From positions 1,352,001 to 1,416,000 of the forward strand of contig NZ_CP075715.1 of assembly GCF_024584805.1 (NCBI RefSeq): a DNA stretch of 64,000 nt. Direction: 5' to 3'. The translations under genes and the position numbers were made by a program. Below are positions 35,025-43,903 of the stretch, one piece after another. The notes under the pieces are model-generated. The model had not been told where the DNA came from and did not search any database. It was given only the letters and a program-made list of their open reading frames with translations. Position 1 is the first letter of the stretch. Each line of letters opens with the position of its first letter. Origin of the DNA: Streptomyces sp. FIT100. Its GTDB lineage: Bacteria > Actinomycetota > Actinomycetes > Streptomycetales > Streptomycetaceae.

Positions 35025-35538
35025 ACCGGCCGGCGCGGGCGAGGAGTTCGAGGGCGTCCAGGGCGCGCTCGGCCTCCTCGGCCGCGCGGGGGTCGGTCCG
35101 TGCGAGGCCGCTCGCGGCGAACTCGTCCTCGTCCAGGCGCAGGATCTCCGTACCGTCCCCCGACACCCACAGATCGAGGTCGAGGTCCTCGACGACCACC
35201 TCGGAGCCGTGGACGGACGCGGGCCGGGTGATGTCGCAGTACGAGCCCTTGAGGCTGCCGTCGCCCGCCCGCACCTCCTTCACCGCGTACCACCGGTCGC
35301 GCCAGTAGTGCTCCGTGAAGACGTCGCCAGGCTCGAAGCGCACGAAGCCGAAGTCCCGTACGCCCTCGCCCGCCCAGGGCGCGCGCACGGTGATGCGGGT
35401 GCCGTCGTCCCGGACGACATAGGCCGGGGTGGGGGTACCTCCCACGCCCGAAGGGCTGTGGGGGAGGATCTTCGTCCGGCCGGCCTTCACCAGGACGACG
35501 TCGACCCGCCGGCCCCGCTCAGCCGAGCTCGCGGACAT
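35005..35538 (-). CDS. DUF402 family protein with repeat-derived insert
   Basis: A 177-residue DUF402 protein (relatives include FomD-like nucleotide hydrolases). The core shows [20 protein letters not shown], then [10 protein letters not shown] and [10 protein letters not shown] with the conserved acidic residues that bind metal in this family. Residues about 25-38 ([14 protein letters not shown]) are encoded by a hairpin sequence resembling a dispersed Streptomyces repeat and look like an insertion near the N-terminus. ATG 35538 follows GAGGTGCGGT and overlaps the end of the upstream GNAT gene by 20 nt. Confidence 0.82.
   Translation of the reverse strand: MSASSAERGRRVDVVLVKAGRTKILPHSPSGVGGTPTPAYVVRDDGTRITVRAPWAGEGVRDFGFVRFEPGDVFTEHYWRDRWYAVKEVRAGDGSLKGSYCDITRPASVHGSEVVVEDLDLDLWVSGDGTEILRLDEDEFAASGLARTDPRAAEEAERALDALELLARAGRFSALLA
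35429..35468. repeat. Dispersed hairpin repeat (GGGGGTACCTCCC type) inside the DUF402 gene
   Basis: GTGGGGGTACCTCCCACGCC followed by CGAAGGGCTGTGGGGGAGGA can fold into a GC-rich imperfect hairpin. From memory this GGTACCTCCC...GGGGGAG pattern is a common intergenic repeat in Streptomyces; here it is in frame within a coding region. Confidence 0.65.
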
Positions 35539-36447
35539 ACCGCACCTCGGTCGCGCAGATCTCGTAACCGAACCACTTGTTGATGGCCAGCATCGGGCCG
35601 TTGTCCGTGTCGTTGCCCGTGAACGCCTCGGTGAGGCCGGCGGCGCGGGCGCGGTGCAGCGAGTCGTTCTTGGCGAGCTTGGCCAGGCCCCGGCCCCGGT
35701 GGGCGCGGGCGGTGCCGGTCATCGCCGTGCCGTAGCGGTTGCTGCCGTCGGTACGGGCCGCGCTGAACGCCGCCGGACGACCGTCGACCAGCGCCACCGT
35801 GGTCAGTTCGCGGCTGAGCAGCGGATGGTTCCAGGTCTGGTCCAGCCAGTGCTCGTAGTCGGTCATCTCCGTGTCCACATCGCTCGGCTCGTCGGCCGTC
35901 GTCTCGGCGTCGAGCCCGAACAGCGGGCGCGGGTCGTCCTCGAACGCCGTACCGGGGACGAGCTCGACTCCGGCCGGCGGCTCCTGGAGCGGCGGCAGCG
36001 CGCCGGTTGCCAGGTCGAGGCGGAGGAAGTGCGCCGAGCGGCTGGACCGGTAGCCGTGCCACTCGGCGAAGGCACGGTTCGCGGGCGCGTCCGCACCCAC
36101 GAGTACACGGTGGTGGCCCCCGCATCGGCCAGGTATTCCTCGGCGGTCCGCACGATCAGTGCACCGGCGCCGCGGCGCTGCCGGTCGGGGTGCACATACA
36201 CATTGGCGTACCCGACACCGGGGTCGGGGCTGTCGTGGGCGATGCCCACCTGGGCCGTGCCGACGAGCTCGCCCTCCTCGAAGGCGGCGAACTGCCGGTA
36301 GTGGCTCTCCGGATGGGCATGGGCGGCGTCGAAGGCCACCGACTCGGCGCTGGCCAGCATGAAGGGCAGGGCCGCCCGTCGCACCCGGGCGAAGCCCTCG
36401 GCATCGTCGGGGTCCCCGGGCCGCAGCGCACGCACAGTCAACGTCAT
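35519..36447 (-). pseudogene. GNAT acetyltransferase gene interrupted by a frameshift
   Basis: The ATG at 36447 opens a GNAT frame (MTLTVRALRPGDPDDAEGFA to YVHPDRQRRGAGALIVRTAEEYLADAGATTVYSWV) with the acetyl-CoA loop QRRGAG. At about 36090-36100 homology jumps to another frame, which carries GADAPANRAFAEWHGYRSSR and a second GNAT half (RAHRGRGLAKLAKNDSLHRA) to the stop at 35519. Together they would form a two-domain GNAT of roughly 309 residues. One base is missing or extra, so either the gene is inactive or there is a sequencing error. The substrate is unknown. It overlaps the DUF402 start. Confidence 0.8.
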
Positions 36448-36530
36448 GGGCGGCGACGCTACGCGCGCACCCGGCGCGGTCGCCTCCCATTTTCCGGCTG
36501 CGGCGGGCGGCGGTGAGGGACAATCGGCCG

Positions 36531-36905
36531 GTGACCCTGAAGATCGTCATCGACACGGACTCCGCCACGGCTCCGTACGAGCAGCTGCGCGCCCAGATCT
36601 CCCGCCAGGCCCGCTCCGGCACACTGCCCGTCGGCTACAAGCTGCCGACGGTACGGGGCCTCGCGGAGCAGCTCGGCCTCGCCGCCAACACGGTCGCCAA
36701 GGCGTACCGCGCGCTGGAGGGCGACGGCGTGATCGAGACCCGCGGCCGCCACGGCACCTTCGTCGCCGCCGCGGGCGAGGCGGCGGACCGCCGGGCCGCG
36801 ACGGCCGCCCAGTCCTACGCCGAACAGGTCCAGCGCCTCGGCCTGTCCCGCGAGGACGCGACGGCGGCGGTGGAGGACGCGCTGCGGGCGGCGTACGGGA
36901 AGTGA
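36531..36905 (+). CDS. YtrA-type small GntR regulator
   Basis: A 124-residue GntR-family protein, mostly a winged helix (TAPYEQLRAQISRQARSGTL, then LPTVRGLAEQLGLAANTVAK) with a short helical tail (AEQVQRLGLSREDATAAVED) for dimerisation, as in the YtrA subfamily. I chose GTG 36531 with GAGGGAC upstream; GTG 36513 is possible. YtrA regulators often control adjacent ABC transporters, but none is present; it is divergent from the GNAT gene and convergent with the cyclotransferase. Confidence 0.85.
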   Translation: MTLKIVIDTDSATAPYEQLRAQISRQARSGTLPVGYKLPTVRGLAEQLGLAANTVAKAYRALEGDGVIETRGRHGTFVAAAGEAADRRAATAAQSYAEQVQRLGLSREDATAAVEDALRAAYGK

Positions 36906-36927
36906 CCGCGCGGCCCGGCGCCGCCGC

Positions 36928-37764
36928 TCACTCCGCGGGGACGAACGCGACCCGGAACATCTTCGGCCACCACTTGCCGGTCAGCAGGAACTGATCGGTT
37001 CCGGGAACGGCGGCGATGCCGTTCAGGACGTCCGCACGGCGGCGTTCGGCCGCGCTGAGGAGGGGCGGGACGGCGATGTCGCCGGTCACCCGGCCGGAGT
37101 CGGCGTCGATGCGGACGATCCGGTCGGCGGACCAGATGTTGGCGTAGACGGCGTCGCCGACGCATTCCAGTTCGTTGAGCCGCTCCACCGGGCGGCCGTG
37201 GGCGGTGACGGCGATCTCGCCCGTCCTCCTGAGCGTCCTCGGGTCGCGGAGCACGAGCTGGGAGGAGCCGTCGCTCGTCACCAGCCGGCCGCGGCGGGGC
37301 TGGTGGCACGCCCCCCAGCCCTCGCCCTGGTAGGGGACCCTGCGCAGCTCGGCCAACGTCCTGGCGTCCCGTTGGATCGCGACGCCGTTCTGCCAGGTGA
37401 GCTGCCAGAGCGTCGGCCCCGTCACGGTGAGTCCTTCGCCGAACAGCGGCGCGGGCAGCGCGGCCCGGCGCGCGGGCGGGGCGCCGGGCCGGCCCGCGGT
37501 GACCGCGGACCGGCCGGCGATGCCGCTGCTCTCGTAGAGCATGCCGTGGGCCATCTCCAGGCCCTGGGTGAACGCCTTCGGATCGTGCGGCAGGGTCTCC
37601 AGGACCTCGACCCGCAGCCGCTCGACCCGGGCGGTCGCCTGACCGGGTGTGCCGCGCCCGTGGTCCTTCGTGCCGCCGCCTGCGCCCCAGGTGCCGACGA
37701 GCATCGCCCCCGCGAGGGCGACGACGGCCGCCGAGGCCACGAACCCGAGCCGTACGGCCGCCAC
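36928..37764 (-). CDS. Glutaminyl-peptide cyclotransferase (plant/bacterial type)
   Basis: A 278-residue exported five-bladed propeller enzyme that turns N-terminal Gln into pyroglutamate. Family motifs are VEVLETLPHDPKAFTQGLE, MLYESSGIAGRS, GEGWGACHQ, RLNELECVGDAVYANIW and VLNGIAAVPG. A signal-anchor (VRLGFVASAAVVALAGAMLV) starts the protein. The GTG at 37764 lies two nt after the Wzz/kinase stop, so translation is coupled and there is no separate ribosome binding site. Its place in a capsule-type operon is unusual; it may be a passenger. Confidence 0.85.
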   Translation of the reverse strand: MAAVRLGFVASAAVVALAGAMLVGTWGAGGGTKDHGRGTPGQATARVERLRVEVLETLPHDPKAFTQGLEMAHGMLYESSGIAGRSAVTAGRPGAPPARRAALPAPLFGEGLTVTGPTLWQLTWQNGVAIQRDARTLAELRRVPYQGEGWGACHQPRRGRLVTSDGSSQLVLRDPRTLRRTGEIAVTAHGRPVERLNELECVGDAVYANIWSADRIVRIDADSGRVTGDIAVPPLLSAAERRRADVLNGIAAVPGTDQFLLTGKWWPKMFRVAFVPAE

Positions 37765-37766
37765 GG

Positions 37767-39248
37767 CTACGGTCGGGTCTTGGCCGACACCGGGGCCGTA
37801 CGCCCGGCCGCGGACGCTCCCCGGCGGGGGACCACCGACGCCAGGCGCGTCGACACGAGCGCCGTGAGCCGGGGCGACCGCTCCGGCTTCGGCTGGTACC
37901 GGTAGGTGTAGCCGTGCGCCGTGCCCTCGCCGCGCACCGGGGCGTCGTTCAGGACGGCGCCGAGCACGGGGACGTTGACGCGTTCGAGGATGCGCAGGGT
38001 GTCGGTGACCTGGCTCCTGCCGGTCCGCCCCGCGCGGGCCACCAGCAGATAGCCGTCGATGGCTTGTGCCAGCGCCGGGGTGTCCGCGAAGGGGAGCACC
38101 GGCGCGGTGTCCAGCACCACGTGGTCGAACTGCTCGGCGAGCTCCGCCACCAGGGACCCGAACTGGCTGCTGCCGAGCAGCTGCGTGGGGTTGGGGGGGA
38201 TCATGCCGCTGCTGAGCACGGAGAACGAACCCGCCGACTGGAGGACGTCCCGCACATCGGCCTTGCCCACGAGCGCCGTCGTCAGACCGGCGTCCCTGAC
38301 CAGGCCGAGGGCGGCGGCGACGGAGGGGCGGCGCAGATCGCAGTCGACGAGGCAGACCGTGGCGCCTTCCTCGGCCAGGGTGGCGGCCAGGTTGACCGAC
38401 ACGCTGCTCTTGCCCTCGCGCGGCAGCGGGCTGGTGACGGCGATGACCCTCGGCCGCCGGTCCACCTCCGCGAACTGCAGGTTGACCCGGAGTTTGCGGA
38501 AGCCCTCCGCCCGTGGACTGTGGGTGTCGTCGTGCAGGGAGACCGGGCGCCGTGAGGCCCGCGCGTCGTGGACGATGCTGGACAGCACCGGTGGTCCGCC
38601 GGCGGCGGCCAGGCATTCGCCCAGGGCCTTGGAGTCGCGCATCGAGGTGTCCACCTTCTCCAGCGCGGCGCCCAGGCCCAGCCCGAGGGCGAGTCCGACG
38701 GCCAGCCCGAGCCCGACGTTGAGCGTGGTCCTCGGGGACGACGGGACGGTGGGCACAGCCGCCGGCTGGGTGACGGTGAGGCGCACGGGGGACTCGCTGA
38801 GGTCCCCGTCGGGGCTCTCCAGCTGCCTGATCACCTCGGCGAAGCGTTCGGCGACGGCGTTGCTGATCTGTGCCGCGCGCTTCGCCCGGGTGTCGGTGAC
38901 GGTCAGGCGGATCAGCACGGTGTTGAGCGGGGCCTCGGCCGTGATCCGCTCGGCCAGTTCGTTCGGTTTGACCTTCAGCCGGAGGGCCTTCACGACCGGC
39001 TCGGTCACCTCGGGGCTGGCCACGATGTCGGCGTAGGACTGGACTCTCGCCTGGGTGAACGAGTTGCCCTGGTTGAGCTGTGAGGTGTCGTCACCGCCCT
39101 GGAGCGAGGTGAAGAGCGTGGTCGTCGCCCGGTACTCGCGCGTGGCGGCATGGCTGGTGAAGAAGCCGGTCGCCGTCCCCAGCAGGGCCACCAGGGCGAT
39201 GATGCGCCATCGGCGGGAAAGGACTCGTAGGTAGTCGCGCAGATCCAA
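37767..39248 (-). CDS. Wzz chain-length determinant fused to BY-type tyrosine kinase
   Basis: A 493-residue polysaccharide co-polymerase. The Wzz domain lies between TM1 (WRIIALVALLGTATGFF) and TM2 (LNVGLGLAVGLALGLGLG); the cytoplasmic BY-kinase follows with Walker A SPLPREGKSSVSV, Walker A' CLVDCDLRRPS and Walker B HVVLDTAPVLPF. The tail has a small tyrosine cluster (GYTYRYQ) as autophosphorylation site. It regulates polymer length together with the LMW phosphatase at 54136. The start is TTG 39248, preceded by GGGGAAG. First gene of a minus-strand pair with the cyclotransferase. Confidence 0.9.
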   Translation of the reverse strand: MDLRDYLRVLSRRWRIIALVALLGTATGFFTSHAATREYRATTTLFTSLQGGDDTSQLNQGNSFTQARVQSYADIVASPEVTEPVVKALRLKVKPNELAERITAEAPLNTVLIRLTVTDTRAKRAAQISNAVAERFAEVIRQLESPDGDLSESPVRLTVTQPAAVPTVPSSPRTTLNVGLGLAVGLALGLGLGAALEKVDTSMRDSKALGECLAAAGGPPVLSSIVHDARASRRPVSLHDDTHSPRAEGFRKLRVNLQFAEVDRRPRVIAVTSPLPREGKSSVSVNLAATLAEEGATVCLVDCDLRRPSVAAALGLVRDAGLTTALVGKADVRDVLQSAGSFSVLSSGMIPPNPTQLLGSSQFGSLVAELAEQFDHVVLDTAPVLPFADTPALAQAIDGYLLVARAGRTGRSQVTDTLRILERVNVPVLGAVLNDAPVRGEGTAHGYTYRYQPKPERSPRLTALVSTRLASVVPRRGASAAGRTAPVSAKTRP

Positions 39249-39368
39249 CGTCTTCCCCGATCGAAGCGAATGAATGGAAGATCACCCTAGGGCCATACTT
39301 GGACTTTTCCGTACACGGCATGCGGGATCCGACGTTCCGTACCCTCGGCTGCGTGCAGGGCCGCCTCA

Positions 39369-40637
39369 TCAGAGGCGCTCGGCCGCTCCCCCGCGGCAGC
39401 GGTTGCAGGCGTCGAAGACGTAGTCGGCGACGCGCTCCACCATCTCGTAGTCGAACGCGTCGTGATCGGTGACGACCACGACGGCGTCGGCCGCCGCGAC
39501 CTGCTCCTCGGTGAGCTCGACGCACAGGATGTCCGGGGGCAGCTGCGAGGGGTCGACGTGCGGTTCCACGGCGAGGACGTGCGCACCGAGTTTCTGGAGC
39601 CCCTGGGCCACGGCGACGGACGGCGATTCCCGGATGTCGCCGGTGTTCCTCTTGTAGGCCAGTCCGAGCACCAGGACCTGGCTGCCGTTGACCGGCTTGC
39701 GGCGGGTGTTCAAGCCCCTGGCCACGCGCAGGACCACATGGTCGGGCATATGGCTGTTGATGTCGTTCGCCAGTGCCACGAAACGGAATTCGTGCTGCAA
39801 AGCCTGCTTGACCTGCCAGGAGAGATACGACGGATCAATGGGCAGGCAATGGCCGCCGACACCGGGCCCGGGCAGAAAGCGCATGTAGCCGAAAGGCTTC
39901 GTGGACGCGGCGTCGATGACTTCCCAGATGTCGATGCCGAGCGGCCGGCAGAACATCGCGAGTTCGTTGACGAGGGCGATGTTGACATGACGGAACGTGT
40001 TCTCCAGGAGCTTCGTCAGCTCGGCCGTACGCGGTGAACTCACCGGAACGGTACGGTCCACGATGCCGCCGTAGAATTCCTCGACATGCTTCAGTGACAC
40101 CTCGTCGACTCCGGAGACCACCTTGGGCGTGTTCTCAAGACGCCATTTCCGGTTTCCCGGGTCGATCCGTTCCGGACTGTATCCGAGGAAGAAATCCTTG
40201 CCGGCCCGAAGACCGCTGTGCGCCTCCAGGATCGGCGACACCACATGTTCCGTAGTGCACGGGTACGTGGTGGATTCCAGGATCACCGTGGCGTTCGGCC
40301 TCAGATGCCGGGCGACCGCCTGCGCCGCGCTTTCCACGAAACTCAGGTCGGGCGCGCCGTCCTTGAGCGGCGTGGGCACCGTGATGACGCAGATGTCGAA
40401 TTCCGCGGCGTCCGCGTAGTCCGTGCTCAGGTGGTAGCGGCCCGAGTTCAGGGCGGCGAGCAGCCGTGGCGACGGCACGTCCTCGGCGAACGACTCACCT
40501 GCGGCCAGGCGCTTCACGCGCAGCTCGTCCAGGTCGAGGCCCACGACCCGGTGCCCCGCCTCGACCACCCGTACGGCCAGGGGAAGTCCCACGTACCCCT
40601 GTCCGACGACGACCACTTTCCTTGCTGCAACCGACAC
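39369..40637 (-). CDS. Nucleotide-sugar dehydrogenase (UDP-GlcNAc/ManNAc 6-dehydrogenase-like)
   Basis: A 422-residue UDP-sugar dehydrogenase. N-terminal Rossmann motif VVVVGQGYVGLPLA, then VITVPTPLKDG and ESTTYPCTTEHV in the NAD domain; the catalytic Cys is in GPGVGGHCLPIDPSYLSW; the C-terminal UDP domain has LVLGLAYKRNTGDIRESPS. It oxidises C6 of a UDP-hexosamine or hexose to a uronic acid. The motif pattern is closer to WbpA/WecC types than to UDP-glucose dehydrogenase. GTG 40637 follows AGGAG. Divergent from the epimerase at 40894; separated by 256 nt with hairpin structures. Confidence 0.9.
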   Translation of the reverse strand: MSVAARKVVVVGQGYVGLPLAVRVVEAGHRVVGLDLDELRVKRLAAGESFAEDVPSPRLLAALNSGRYHLSTDYADAAEFDICVITVPTPLKDGAPDLSFVESAAQAVARHLRPNATVILESTTYPCTTEHVVSPILEAHSGLRAGKDFFLGYSPERIDPGNRKWRLENTPKVVSGVDEVSLKHVEEFYGGIVDRTVPVSSPRTAELTKLLENTFRHVNIALVNELAMFCRPLGIDIWEVIDAASTKPFGYMRFLPGPGVGGHCLPIDPSYLSWQVKQALQHEFRFVALANDINSHMPDHVVLRVARGLNTRRKPVNGSQVLVLGLAYKRNTGDIRESPSVAVAQGLQKLGAHVLAVEPHVDPSQLPPDILCVELTEEQVAAADAVVVVTDHDAFDYEMVERVADYVFDACNRCRGGAAERL

Positions 40638-40783
40638 GACCTGGCTCCTCTCGCCTGCCCAGCCGAAGGTTCCTGTGGAATACGCGTCATGCATGCCAGG
40701 CATCACACGTGGTGCACCTGCTGAGTGACATGACTTCAGGCGAACAGAGTCATGCCGCCCTCCCCGCAGCGGGGCAATCGGGC

Positions 40784-40826
40784 TAACCGCTCCATCGCTT
40801 CGCTCCATTCGCTGCGCCCGCGGTTA
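40784..40826. promoter_or_regulatory. Inverted repeat before the epimerase gene
   Basis: TAACCGC (40784-40790) pairs with GCGGTTA (40820-40826). The loop contains CGCTTCGCTCCATTCGCTGC, a run of CGCT-type direct repeats. It lies 68-110 nt before the epimerase start in the divergent promoter and may be an operator or a leader hairpin. A smaller hairpin CCCCG-CAG-CGGGG is at 40762-40774. Confidence 0.4.
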
Positions 40827-40893
40827 TCGTGACCATGCGTCGCCGGTGCACTTGACCCTGGCAATGCCCCACCCACAGACACGGAGTGACGGC

Positions 40894-41901
40894 GTGACAG
40901 ACCATCCGAAGTTCCTGGTTACCGGCGGAGCCGGCTTTATCGGCTCCCATCTCGTCGACGCGCTGCTGGCCCGTGGTGAGCCGGTCGTCGTACTCGACGA
41001 CCTGAGCACCGGGCGCATGGAAAACCTTTCCCGCGCACGCCGCCACGGCCGTTTCCGGTTCGTCCACGGATCCGTCCTCGATGCCTCACTCGTCGATGAA
41101 TTGGCAAGTGGCTGCGACCGGATCGTTCACCTGGCGGCCGCTGTCGGGGTGAAACTCATCGTGGAACAGCCGCTGAAGTCCTTCACCGTGAACACCAAGG
41201 GCACCGAGACGGTCATCGAGGCCGCTCACCGCCATTCCCGTCCGGTCCTGATCGCCAGCACGTCGGAGATCTACGGAAAGAACTCCTCCGGACCGCTGAA
41301 CGAGACATCCGACCGCATTCTCGGAAGTCCGTCCGTCTCTCGCTGGTCCTACAGCACGGCGAAAGCGGTGGACGAGATCCTCGCCGAGCTGTACCGCCGC
41401 GAGTACGGACTCAACTCCACCATTGTGCGCTTCTTCAACACGGTCGGCCCGCGGCAGAGCCCCGCGTACGGCATGGTGATCCCGAGGTTCGCCCGTCAGG
41501 CAGTACGGGGAGAGCCGCTCACGGTCTACGGCACCGGGCAGCAGCAGCGCTGCTTCCTCCACGTCACCGACGTGGTCGACGCGCTCCTCTCCCTGATCGA
41601 CCGTCCGGAGTCGCAGGGGGAGACCTTCAACATCGGCAGCGACGAGGAGATCAGCATCGTCGACCTCGCCGCGCGGGTCATCAGCAGCGCGAAGAGCACC
41701 TCCGCCGTCCAGTGCGTCCCCTACAGCGCCGCGTACGGACCGGGGTTCGAGGACATGGAGCGGCGCGTCCCCGACACCACGAAGCTGAGGGCCTTCACCG
41801 GCTGGCGGCCGCGGCGGAACCTCGACGACGTGCTGGCGGACGCCGTGGCGGACGCGCGCAGGGAGGAGCGGATGGTGGTGGCGGGCCCGTGTCCGGCCTG
41901 A
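40894..41901 (+). CDS. NAD-dependent epimerase/dehydratase of sugar nucleotides
   Basis: A 335-residue extended short-chain dehydrogenase. NAD site FLVTGGAGFIGSHLVDAL, the active-site region STSEIYGKN and Tyr-Lys in WSYSTAKAVDEI, then FNTVGPRQSPAYGMVIPRFA and YGTGQQQRCFLHVTDV in the UDP-sugar part. It acts as epimerase, dehydratase or decarboxylase on a nucleotide sugar; which one cannot be decided. GTG 40894 follows CGGAG. It overlaps the WecA-like gene by 13 nt. Confidence 0.88.
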   Translation: MTDHPKFLVTGGAGFIGSHLVDALLARGEPVVVLDDLSTGRMENLSRARRHGRFRFVHGSVLDASLVDELASGCDRIVHLAAAVGVKLIVEQPLKSFTVNTKGTETVIEAAHRHSRPVLIASTSEIYGKNSSGPLNETSDRILGSPSVSRWSYSTAKAVDEILAELYRREYGLNSTIVRFFNTVGPRQSPAYGMVIPRFARQAVRGEPLTVYGTGQQQRCFLHVTDVVDALLSLIDRPESQGETFNIGSDEEISIVDLAARVISSAKSTSAVQCVPYSAAYGPGFEDMERRVPDTTKLRAFTGWRPRRNLDDVLADAVADARREERMVVAGPCPA

Positions 41902-42965
41902 GCCCCTGGCTTCCGGCGGCACTGGCGGGGCTGCTCGCCCTCTGTGCCGCCGCGCTGCTGACCGAGCCACTGCGCCGCCTCGCACTGTCGCGCGGCTACA
42001 CGGACCAGCCCGGCGCCCGCAAGGTGCACGTGCGTCCCACCCCGTACCTCGGCGGCATGGCCGTCGCGCTCGCCACCCTGGGTGGCGCGGGCGTGGTGGC
42101 GTTCGCGATGGGCGGGGGCGACACCTCGCTCGGGGTCGTCCTCGGCTGCACCGCGGTGGTCGCCGTACTCGGCCTGGTCGACGACCTGCGCCAGCTCAGC
42201 ATCCGCGTCCGGCTGTCCGTCGAGGCGGCGGCGGCCCTGACCGTCGTCCTGTGGTGCGGCCATCCCGTGCTCTTCGGCAACTGGTTCGACACGGTGATCG
42301 CGGTGCTGTGGATCCTCTTCACCACCAACGCGTTCAACCTGCTCGACAACATGGACGGCGTGGTCTCCACGGTGACCGCCGTCATCGCGGGCTTCCTCTG
42401 CTGCGCCGCCCTCCACGCGGGCCTCGCCGGCACCGCCGCGGTCACCGCCGCCCTGGCAGGGGCCTGCGCGGGGTTCCTGTTCCACAACTGGCATCCGGCG
42501 CGGATCTTCCTCGGCGACGCGGGCGCGCTGTTCGTGGGCTTCCTGGTGGCGTGCGCCAACATGACCGTGCACAAGGACAGCACCGCCCTCTCCGGCTACG
42601 GCAGTCTGCTGCTGATCACCCTGGTGGTCATCGCCGACACCGGCCTGGTGATGGTCGCGCGGCGCAGGGAGGGCCGGCCCGTCCTGGAGGGCGGCAAGGA
42701 CCACATCGCCCACCGTCTGCGCCGCCTCGGACTGACGGTCCGCCAGGTGGCCGCCGCCATCGGGGCCTTCGCGGCCCTCACGAGCCTGACGGCCGTCCTG
42801 GTCATGTTCCGGGTCCTGCCGCAGTCCGTCGTGCTGATCACCGTCGTCGCCGTGACCGCCGCCGTCTGGCTCCGGCTCCTGCGGGTCCCCGTGTACGAGG
42901 CGGTCGCGGACGAGCAGCCCGAGGGGCGTCAGGGCGCGGTGACGGCGGCGAGCGGTCCCGCGTAG
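41889..42965 (+). CDS. Undecaprenyl-phosphate sugar-1-phosphate transferase (WecA/TagO-like)
   Basis: A 358-residue polytopic membrane enzyme of the MraY/WecA family that starts a lipid-linked glycan by moving GlcNAc-1-P (or a related sugar) to undecaprenyl phosphate. Motifs: KVHVRPTPYLGGMAVALA, VLGLVDDLRQLS (DDxxD type), TNAFNLLDNMDG and HNWHPARIFLGDAG, and the C-terminal GGKDHIAHRLRRLGL, the usual sugar-recognition loop. GTG 41889 overlaps the epimerase gene. The end overlaps the convergent second epimerase by 37 nt. It is the initiating transferase for the cluster. Confidence 0.92.
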   Translation: MSGLSPWLPAALAGLLALCAAALLTEPLRRLALSRGYTDQPGARKVHVRPTPYLGGMAVALATLGGAGVVAFAMGGGDTSLGVVLGCTAVVAVLGLVDDLRQLSIRVRLSVEAAAALTVVLWCGHPVLFGNWFDTVIAVLWILFTTNAFNLLDNMDGVVSTVTAVIAGFLCCAALHAGLAGTAAVTAALAGACAGFLFHNWHPARIFLGDAGALFVGFLVACANMTVHKDSTALSGYGSLLLITLVVIADTGLVMVARRREGRPVLEGGKDHIAHRLRRLGLTVRQVAAAIGAFAALTSLTAVLVMFRVLPQSVVLITVVAVTAAVWLRLLRVPVYEAVADEQPEGRQGAVTAASGPA

Positions 42966-43897
42966 TCGGGCAGGGTGCGGAACCAGTCCACCGTCTGCGC
43001 GAGTCCTTCCGCCAGCGGGACCTGCGCGACATCGGGGAAGAGCTCGCGCAGCCGGCCGTCCGCCGCCTGGGAGTGGCGGACGTCCCCCGCCCTCGGGTCC
43101 TCGTGCCGCACGTCGGCCGGCACCCCGGTGATGTCCGAGAGCTGCCGTACGAGGTCGAGCAGGGACACCCGGGTGCCGAAGGCCAGGTTCACCGGACCGG
43201 CGTAGGAGACCTTGCGCAGGACCGCGTCGGCCAGCACCCGCACGACCGTTCCGACGTAGGTGAAGTCCCGTGTCTGCTGCCCGTCGCCGAAGATCCGCAC
43301 GGGTTCGCCGCGCAGCATCGCGTCGATGAAGGCCGGGACCACGGCGGCGTAGGCGTGTCCGGCCGGCTGGAGCGGCCCGTAGACGTTGAAGAACCGGAAC
43401 GCCAGGACCGGGAGACCGAACGAGGCGCCGTAGGCGAGGGCGTACGACTCGGTAGCGAGCTTGCTCGCGGCATAGGGGCTCAGCGGCCTGGTCGGCAGCT
43501 CCTCGTGCTTGGGCAGCGCCTCGGTGGCCCCGTAGACCGACGAGGAGGAGGCGACGACGACCGGTACGTTCCCGCGCCTGCACGCCTCCAGGACGTTGAC
43601 CGTGCCGGTGGCGTTGGCGTGGTGGCTGGCGACCGGGTCCTTCAGCGACCGCGGGACGGACGGGCGGGCGGCGAGGTGCACCACGGCGTCCGCCTGGGAC
43701 ACCACGCGGTCGACGAGGGCGGGGTCGAGGATGCTGCCCTGGATCAGATCCACGTCATCCTCCCCCGCGAGATTGGCAGCGGATCCCGTGCTCAGGTCGT
43801 CCAGGGCCGCCACCCCGCCCACGTCGGGACGGGACGCGAGCTCACGGCACAGGTTGGCGCCGATGAACCCGGCACCTCCGGTCACAACGACGTTCAT
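42929..43897 (-). CDS. NAD-dependent epimerase (UDP-glucose 4-epimerase-like)
   Basis: A 322-residue sugar-nucleotide epimerase with NVVVTGGAGFIGANLCREL, HLAARPSVPRSL, SSSSVYGATEALPKHEE, SPYAASKLATESYALAYG (YxxxK), FNVYGPLQPAGHAYAAVVPA and IFGDGQQTRDFTYV. It resembles Gne/GalE-like proteins that epimerise C4 of UDP-GlcNAc or its uronic acid. ATG 43897 (or GTG 43900) follows AAAGGTGAG, seven nt after the GT4 gene's stop, so both form a minus-strand operon. Overlaps the WecA-like gene end by 37 nt. Confidence 0.9.
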   Translation of the reverse strand: MNVVVTGGAGFIGANLCRELASRPDVGGVAALDDLSTGSAANLAGEDDVDLIQGSILDPALVDRVVSQADAVVHLAARPSVPRSLKDPVASHHANATGTVNVLEACRRGNVPVVVASSSSVYGATEALPKHEELPTRPLSPYAASKLATESYALAYGASFGLPVLAFRFFNVYGPLQPAGHAYAAVVPAFIDAMLRGEPVRIFGDGQQTRDFTYVGTVVRVLADAVLRKVSYAGPVNLAFGTRVSLLDLVRQLSDITGVPADVRHEDPRAGDVRHSQAADGRLRELFPDVAQVPLAEGLAQTVDWFRTLPDYAGPLAAVTAP

Positions 43898-43903
43898 CAC
43901 TGC

